Shown piece by piece: positions 58,957 through 64,000 of a stretch of DNA of 64,000 nt. The position numbers and the translations under genes are program-made. Location of the stretch: positions 173,512 to 237,511 of the forward strand of contig JACKAP010000010.1 in assembly GCA_020635015.1 (NCBI GenBank), in the 5' to 3' direction. Numbering within the stretch: position 1 is the stretch's first letter; each line of letters begins with the position of its first letter. The stretch is from Calditrichia bacterium. Its GTDB lineage: Bacteria > Calditrichota > Calditrichia > RBG-13-44-9 > J075. The notes beneath the pieces are model-generated. The model had not been told where the DNA came from and searched no databases. It worked only from the letters and a program-made list of their open reading frames with translations.

Positions 58957-60747
58957 ATGAAAATTTATCAGATACCCCGGCCCCGGGTCATCCGGCCGGC
59001 CTATCTGGGGGTCAGCCTGGGCGCTTTCTGGGGGCTGGCAGTGCTGGCGCTGACCCTGATCGCCATGGCCGGCGGAGGCACTCGCGGACTGGTGGCCATT
59101 CTGCAAAGCATCTATCCATGGTACGGAGCAAGCCCGGGGGGGCTGCTGGCCGGGGTGTTCTGGGGATTTCTCAGCGCCTATCTGTTCGGGATGCTGTTGG
59201 GAATTGCCTACACCTGGCTGCTGCGCTTTAGCCGCAAAACTCCTGACAAAGCCCTGGCGCTGTTCGAGATCGATCCGCATAAAAAGGTCAACATCATCCA
59301 GGAAGGCAGCGGCACGCATCCCTACACCATCGTGTTCGTGGCCAATCCGCAGCTCGAGGTGGGCAACAGTGCCGCGGTGCTGGATGATCCGGTGATCCGT
59401 GATCCCGGTCTCTACACCCGGGTGCTGGTGCGCTGCCTGCGCAGTTTCATCACCAATGAACTGCTGCGCCTGCCGGATATCTTCCAGCAACTGCGCATCA
59501 TCTCGATCTTCGATGCCGGTGAGATCGGCAGCGGGGAGATGCGCAAACTCTGCGTGGGCATCGATGAAAGCACTGATATTCTGGCCCCCAACAGCGATGT
59601 TGCCGGTATCCGCGATTACATCGTACAGCGGCTGGAGCAGGAAGGCATCCCCGACCGGAACATCGACCTGGTGATGTTGATCTCCGCCTCGGATCAGTTT
59701 ACCCGCTCCGCGGCGCGCTTCACGGTAGACGACCTGAGCAAGGGCGGGCAGCCCTTCCGCTTTTCCTTTGGCGAGGATCCGGAGCGCATGAGCGAGCACA
59801 TCCACGCTTTCTACGCCCAACTACCGGGCGTGGCGGCAATCTCGGCCTGGGATGACCGGCTCAAAACCCCGGTTCACGAATTTGCCCACGCCATGTCTTC
59901 TTTGGAGAACGGGGCCATCGACGATGAGTACATCGATGAAACCCATGCCTCCATGGAGCGCCGGGTGAACAAAAAATTTCGCGGAGGATATCTGGTCAGC
60001 CAGACTGCGATCGACGAACTGAAAGACCATATAACCGATCCCGATGATCTGGAGAAGCTGGAAACCGCATTCACGGAGTTGCGCGATCACCGCTACGCCA
60101 GTCAGGCAGCTTTTTCCGCTGCCGCCCGGCAGCAAATCAATCGAAACGAACTTTTCTTCAATTACCGGCAGATACTGCTGGCCGTTTTCCGCTATCGAAC
60201 CAGTTACCGCTACACGGAAAAATCCGATGAGCAACTGCACAGATACCACGTACCGGATGCGATCCGCGATCGATTGAAAACGCTGTACGGCCAGCCGCCC
60301 TTCTACGAGAAGACCAAATTCCTGGATCAGATACGAAAGTTGATCCGGGATAAAGCCGCTTTTCAGCGCTACAAGCTGCTGATCCTGCGCTTCGCCCATT
60401 TCCGCAATTATCCGGTCCCCAAGGTCTTTGCCAAATACCAGCTCGATGGCGGGGAAGTGCTCACTTATTACAGCGACCGCCAGCGCAGCGATAAGGACAG
60501 CGCCTGGGTTTCCTACACCCCGGAGCGGAGCGCTCCCGGGACCTCCTGCATCATGGATATTGCCTATCATGATTACCGTTACGACAAATTGCTGTTCGAT
60601 TTTATGTACGACCGCCTGATGGCGCGGATCGGCCGTGGAACACCGGTTACCACTGCTGCCAACCCGGCAGCCGCGAAGCGAAGCGCAAAGCCGGCAAAGA
60701 GCGGAAAAAGTGCCGCTACCCGATCGACGAAGAAAAAGAAGGAGTAG
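58957..60747 (+). CDS. membrane-anchored M64-like zinc metalloprotease
   Basis: A 596-residue protein starting at the ATG with AAAGGAG nine bases upstream. Two membrane helices (residues ~22-42 and ~60-85: GVFWGFLSAYLFGMLLGIAYTWLL) are followed by a soluble domain. Around residue 305 stands PVHEFAHAMSS, an HExxH zinc motif, followed after eleven residues by a DDEYIDE segment. HEFxH plus xDEY is the layout of M64-type peptidases. The preceding PYTIVFVANPQLEVGN and DLVMLISASDQFTRSAARF fit its catalytic-domain start. The C-terminus is Lys/Ala-rich and disordered. It is followed after five bases by the next gene. Family placement is by motif; activity unproven. Confidence 0.6.
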   Translation: MKIYQIPRPRVIRPAYLGVSLGAFWGLAVLALTLIAMAGGGTRGLVAILQSIYPWYGASPGGLLAGVFWGFLSAYLFGMLLGIAYTWLLRFSRKTPDKALALFEIDPHKKVNIIQEGSGTHPYTIVFVANPQLEVGNSAAVLDDPVIRDPGLYTRVLVRCLRSFITNELLRLPDIFQQLRIISIFDAGEIGSGEMRKLCVGIDESTDILAPNSDVAGIRDYIVQRLEQEGIPDRNIDLVMLISASDQFTRSAARFTVDDLSKGGQPFRFSFGEDPERMSEHIHAFYAQLPGVAAISAWDDRLKTPVHEFAHAMSSLENGAIDDEYIDETHASMERRVNKKFRGGYLVSQTAIDELKDHITDPDDLEKLETAFTELRDHRYASQAAFSAAARQQINRNELFFNYRQILLAVFRYRTSYRYTEKSDEQLHRYHVPDAIRDRLKTLYGQPPFYEKTKFLDQIRKLIRDKAAFQRYKLLILRFAHFRNYPVPKVFAKYQLDGGEVLTYYSDRQRSDKDSAWVSYTPERSAPGTSCIMDIAYHDYRYDKLLFDFMYDRLMARIGRGTPVTTAANPAAAKRSAKPAKSGKSAATRSTKKKKE

Positions 60748-60751
60748 CCAT

Positions 60752-61393
60752 ATGACCCCGACGCATCCCAAATTAAGAGACGCCTTGCTGTTAGACCCGA
60801 CCCATCGGAAGCGCGGGTTGACCCCCGCCCTTTTCCGCGATTATGAAACCCTGCTGGGACAACTATTTTACGTGGTTAATTATCCGCAGGATCAGGAGAA
60901 GGCCGCATCCCGGAAGGGGGCCTCTCCCAAAAATGTCGCGGATAATTCGTTTAAGATAACCCATGATGTGCTTCGCGCCTTGAATGCCGCCGGCGTTCCC
61001 TATTGCGTGCTGAAAACGCTGGAGGACGCCCTGCTCGACGACGAAATCATCACGCTGGATAAATTTGAAGCCTATCTGCGGGAGTACCTGGGAAATGATT
61101 ACAGCTGTTATCACGACCTGATCGTAGAGGAGGCGATCGTGCCGGCCGTTCAGCCCGTCCCCCCGCAACCGTCTTCCGGGCAATTGGTCGAGGATATCAT
61201 TGAATTCCGCAATCAGTATATGCCCAACTATCAGCCGATCTATGACAACTGGCTAAAGCAGCAGAAAATTGCGCTTCAAAGCGACCAGCTCGGCCTCGGC
61301 GGCCTGCTCGGCCAGTCGCTGGCAATCATCCTGCTCTGGCTTAAGAACAAACCAGGAAAAGGGTTGAGCAACTTTTTGCGCACGAAAGGGTAA
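60752..61393 (+). CDS. conserved-looking protein of unknown function paired with the metalloprotease gene
   Basis: A 213-residue soluble protein starting at the ATG with AAGGAG seven bases upstream, five bases after the metalloprotease stop. It is mostly helical: FRDYETLLGQLFYVVNYPQ, ITHDVLRALNAAGVPYCVLK, TLDKFEAYLREYLGND; a Pro/Gln linker lies around residues 130-145, and a hydrophobic LGQSLAIILLWLKN near the end may be amphipathic. I recognise no family. Tight coupling suggests it assists or is a substrate or inhibitor of the protease. Confidence 0.7.
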   Translation: MTPTHPKLRDALLLDPTHRKRGLTPALFRDYETLLGQLFYVVNYPQDQEKAASRKGASPKNVADNSFKITHDVLRALNAAGVPYCVLKTLEDALLDDEIITLDKFEAYLREYLGNDYSCYHDLIVEEAIVPAVQPVPPQPSSGQLVEDIIEFRNQYMPNYQPIYDNWLKQQKIALQSDQLGLGGLLGQSLAIILLWLKNKPGKGLSNFLRTKG

Positions 61394-61433
61394 ATGCGGT
61401 AAGTATACTGAAGTTGTTTGCTCATTTTAAAAC

Positions 61434-61573
61434 GTTATTGGTTGTTGGCTGTTGGCTTTTGGTTGTTGGTTATTGGTCTTTGGCCAAGACAGCCTGCTGC
61501 CAACAACCAACACCAACAACCAACAACCAATAACCAACAACCAATAACCAACAACCAACAACCAACAACCAAG
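61434..61573. repeat. TTGGTTG/CAACCAA inverted-repeat family, copy 4
   Basis: Left arm ATTGGTTGTTGGCTGTTGG and similar steps; right arm of about nine CAACAACCAA/CAATAACCAA steps; core TTGGCCAAGACAGCC. It is the longest member of the family in the window and separates the unknown gene from the CHAT gene. Confidence 0.7.
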
Positions 61574-61593
61574 CACTGATTTTAAAGCCAAAA

Positions 61594-64000
61594 ATGAGAC
61601 AAAAGCATTACATCATTGCAGCCGCGGTTCTGCTGCTGGCCGCCGTCATTCTGGGATGGCGCTATTGGCGGCTGAGCGAGTTGCGCGAGACCATCCGGCA
61701 GGAGTTTGCCGGCACCGCAACCGCGGCTGGATACCAGGAACTGCTGTTGGGCTTTGTGGAGGAGCTGCGTACGGGCGACTCCCTGCAGGCGGCGACAGTG
61801 GTGACCGAGAACTGGAAGATGTTCGATCCGATGTTTTACTGGTTGGTCGGGCGGGCGCTGAAATTCCGCCGGGCGGGACAGCCGGACAGCGCCGCCATCC
61901 AAATGAACGCGGCGGAGGCCATCGCGGAGATCTTCCATTCCCGGCGCAATTACGATTTCCTGCAGCAGCAGCTCGTTTTCTACCGGGGACTCGGCGACGA
62001 TCAACTGGATATCAAAATGAACACCGACCAATACCTCGCCCGGGGGTACCGTTTCCGCAACAGCATGCCGGACTCAGCCCAGTATTATTACACCCGCTCG
62101 ATCGAACAGGCCCGGATCATCGGCGACGTGCGGCGGGAAGTGGAAAATCTTTACTGGATCCAATACCTGCTCTACGCCAACGACAAAAATCCCGCTTCGC
62201 TGCGTTATGGCGAAAGCGCCCTGGCGCTGGCGGAGGAGAGCAGCTACCGCTACCAGGCACAGCAGATTCTTAAGATCCTGGGGGCAGCGGCAAATGAGCT
62301 GGGCGAGTTTGACCGGGCATTGGGATATTTTCAGCGCTGCTACGAGGCCGCCCAACAGCTTCAAGACGAAAAGATGCGCGCCGAACTGTTCCGCCATTTC
62401 GGCATCATCTATTTTCATCTCGGCAATAAGGCCAAAGCGCTGCAGTCTTTCCAGGCATCGATCGATCTCGCCCAGCAACTCGGTTATACCGGTTTGGAAG
62501 GCGAGGCGTACATTGAGCGGGGAATTACGTTCAAGAATTTAGGCGAATACAACAAGGCCGAGGCCGATTACGATCATGCGCTCAAACTTCTGGAGAATTC
62601 TTCAGAGAAGGCGACCGCCCTGATCAATTTAGGCGACCTGCACGCCACCCTGGGCCTTTACGATCTGGCAATGGAGGAACTGCAGCAAGCGTACGAATTG
62701 AGTCGGGAAGCCAAGCGTTTCTACAGCGCCGCAACCGCCCTGATCAATATTGCCGCCATCCGCCAGGGCCGGGAGGCTTTCCCGGAAGCGTTGCAAAGCC
62801 TGGACGAAGCCCGCACCATGATCAAACAAGCCATCAAGGACGGGGCGAAGCGCTCCCGGGAACGAGAGGCGCAAATTCTTTTCAGTATCGGCGACATTTA
62901 CATGATTAACCGCAACTGGCCGCAGGCGGTAGCGGTGTACGACAGCGCGCTGATGAATATCCGGAATTACCGCATCCCCGCCGGGATTGCCGGGGCCCTC
63001 AACCGGCTTGGCAATGTGCAGCGGGAGATGCAGCACTATGACCGGGCGATGGCTTACCTCGAAGAAGCCGGCAGCATTGCCGACACCCTGGGCGATCCGA
63101 TGCTTTCTTCCAACGTCAGCTACGGAATGGGGCTGGTGTATCGCGATCGGGGCAACCTTTCCCGGGCCGAACAATATCTGACCCGGGCCATTGCCATCCA
63201 GGAGGCCACCACCCGCAAAATTGCCGGCGATGCCAGCATCAACTATTTTGCCACCCTCCAGGCGCCCTACGAAGCGATCATCCTGTTGAAGCTGCAGCAG
63301 GGTCAGGCTGAGGCAGCATTCCGTTATACCGAGCAATCCCGCGCCCGCGCCTTGCGTAAATTGCTCAGCAATAATGGCAGCCGCAGCGAAGCACCATCCC
63401 TGCCCTCCCTGGCAGATATCCAGGCCGGTCTCAGTACGGATCGGCAATTGATCGAGTTCAAAGTGACCGAGCAGCGCCTGCTGACCTTTCTGGTCGGCAA
63501 CGATGGATTCGAATGGTTTGAGGCCCCGGTGTCCCGCAACGAATTGCGAAGTCTGGTGCAGCACTTTCGGGAAGCGCTCGGGGCAGTAAACAACCCGGCA
63601 TTCGAGGCGGCCCGAGAACAAGATCCCCGCGCGACCTACGAGCGTAGCCTGACCGCCGCGGCGAAATTAACCGCCTGCCTGATCACCCCCATTGCCGGAC
63701 GGCTGGACAGCAGCAAAACCCTGTATATCGTTCCGGATGACATGCTCTTTTATGTGCCGTTTGCGGCGCTGACCTCGCCCCAGGAAACGGGGCGTTTTCT
63801 GGTGGAAGATTACCCCATCGTCCTGGCGCCCAGTGCGGCAATTATGGCCTATACCCTATCGGCGCCCCCGCTGCGCCCGGCTGTTCGCCGGGAGTTGCAG
63901 CTTTTTGCCGCGGCCAATCCCGACGGCCAGTTGCAGAAAGCAGCGGCGGAAGTTCGGCAGATCGCCGGATTTTTCTCCCGGGTGGATACCCTGATTGGGC
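61594..64000 (+). CDS. TPR-CHAT (caspase-like) protein, truncated by the right window edge
   Basis: The frame runs from the ATG at 61594 to the end of the window, 802 codons visible and still open. An N-terminal membrane anchor (YIIAAAVLLLAAVILGWRYW) is followed by at least ten TPR units (residues ~130-580, e.g. ILGAAANELGEFDRALGYFQRCYE, LGNVQREMQHYDRAMAYLEEAG). From ~residue 590 the CHAT domain begins: TEQSRARALRKLLS, LIEFKVTEQRLLTFLVGNDG, KTLYIVPDDMLFYVPFAAL, LAPSAAIMAYTLS. CHAT domains are caspase-type cysteine proteases; the catalytic His and Cys would lie beyond the window. Orientation (anchor, TPR outside or inside) is unknown. It follows the sigma and metalloprotease genes on the same strand. 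Confidence 0.92.
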   Translation, partial: MRQKHYIIAAAVLLLAAVILGWRYWRLSELRETIRQEFAGTATAAGYQELLLGFVEELRTGDSLQAATVVTENWKMFDPMFYWLVGRALKFRRAGQPDSAAIQMNAAEAIAEIFHSRRNYDFLQQQLVFYRGLGDDQLDIKMNTDQYLARGYRFRNSMPDSAQYYYTRSIEQARIIGDVRREVENLYWIQYLLYANDKNPASLRYGESALALAEESSYRYQAQQILKILGAAANELGEFDRALGYFQRCYEAAQQLQDEKMRAELFRHFGIIYFHLGNKAKALQSFQASIDLAQQLGYTGLEGEAYIERGITFKNLGEYNKAEADYDHALKLLENSSEKATALINLGDLHATLGLYDLAMEELQQAYELSREAKRFYSAATALINIAAIRQGREAFPEALQSLDEARTMIKQAIKDGAKRSREREAQILFSIGDIYMINRNWPQAVAVYDSALMNIRNYRIPAGIAGALNRLGNVQREMQHYDRAMAYLEEAGSIADTLGDPMLSSNVSYGMGLVYRDRGNLSRAEQYLTRAIAIQEATTRKIAGDASINYFATLQAPYEAIILLKLQQGQAEAAFRYTEQSRARALRKLLSNNGSRSEAPSLPSLADIQAGLSTDRQLIEFKVTEQRLLTFLVGNDGFEWFEAPVSRNELRSLVQHFREALGAVNNPAFEAAREQDPRATYERSLTAAAKLTACLITPIAGRLDSSKTLYIVPDDMLFYVPFAALTSPQETGRFLVEDYPIVLAPSAAIMAYTLSAPPLRPAVRRELQLFAAANPDGQLQKAAAEVRQIAGFFSRVDTLIG

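Noticed and set aside
61434..61573. Possible CRISPR or telomere-like array
   Set aside because: It is one inverted repeat of 7- to 10-base steps with no spacers, and related copies occur elsewhere between genes.
1..64000. tRNA or rRNA genes
   Set aside because: I looked for T-loop patterns such as GGTTCGAATCC and for conserved rRNA blocks; the few GTTCGAATC-like hits lie inside protein genes without cloverleaf context.

Overview
The window comes from a Gram-negative bacterium. It carries a KDO transferase (waaA), a TolC/RND tripartite pump, the murein-recycling ligase mpl, and many lipoprotein and signal-peptide genes. The mix of sigma54-type regulators, an HD-GYP regulator, a Roco protein, a DUF6702-like protein and a TPR-CHAT protein suggests a lineage of the FCB superphylum (Bacteroidota/Calditrichota/KSB1-like). 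That placement is inference; no rRNA or classical marker gene is present and I saw no tRNA. Coding sequence is GC-rich. The gaps between genes are full of short dispersed repeats, many self-complementary and several present as two or more copies in this window.

Layout. (1) 3-917: the end of a Roco-type (COR domain) protein that enters from the left. (2) 927-7053, minus strand: an efflux operon of TolC, lipoprotein adaptor, RND pump and a small PII-like protein. (3) 7381-22423: an ion and osmotic homeostasis region with two LapA-like membrane proteins, a 1050-residue cytosolic ATPase, an MscS channel with a lipoprotein-like signal, a small membrane protein, a TerC/Alx family protein, an MscS-like protein overlapping a 1716-residue SLC12-type transporter-ATPase fusion, a DUF432-like protein and a third MscS channel. 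The C-terminal ATPase of the fusion resembles the free-standing ATPase; this pair is the main candidate for an undescribed system. (4) 22868-26132: DinB-like protein, secreted M28 peptidase and DUF6702-like protein. (5) 26179-31087, minus strand: an arsenic/metal operon of arsR, COG0701 permease, arsC, a P5C-reductase-like protein, a redox-active thioredoxin-like protein and acr3, with a shared predicted operator and a 38-bp perfect palindrome. (6) 31273-37747: glycerate 2-kinase, S9 peptidase lipoprotein, prfB with its +1 frameshift site, and a SpoIID-type protein with a frame break.

(7) 37937-46717: signalling. A family 5 solute-binding protein overlaps a membrane histidine kinase (frame-broken) and is followed by an NtrC-type regulator; then come an outer-membrane-like protein, an HDOD protein and a hybrid kinase-like protein with an altered H-box. 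(8) 46931-47369: a HicBA-like pair. (9) 47652-55794: TrmJ-like methyltransferase, mpl, REC-PAS-HD-GYP regulator, TPR protein, short-chain acyl-CoA dehydrogenase, a decayed GNAT acetyltransferase and waaA. (10) 56104-64000: an ECF-type sigma factor, a small protein with an HxxxCxxC zinc motif overlapping it, a membrane anti-sigma-like protein, a membrane-anchored M64-like metalloprotease, an unknown protein, and a TPR-CHAT (caspase-like) protein that runs off the right edge. This is the second candidate system: transcription control next to two different predicted proteases.

Two genes (SpoIID-type and histidine kinase) are each broken by what looks like one missing base while both halves stay well conserved. 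Sequencing error and recent mutation are equally possible.
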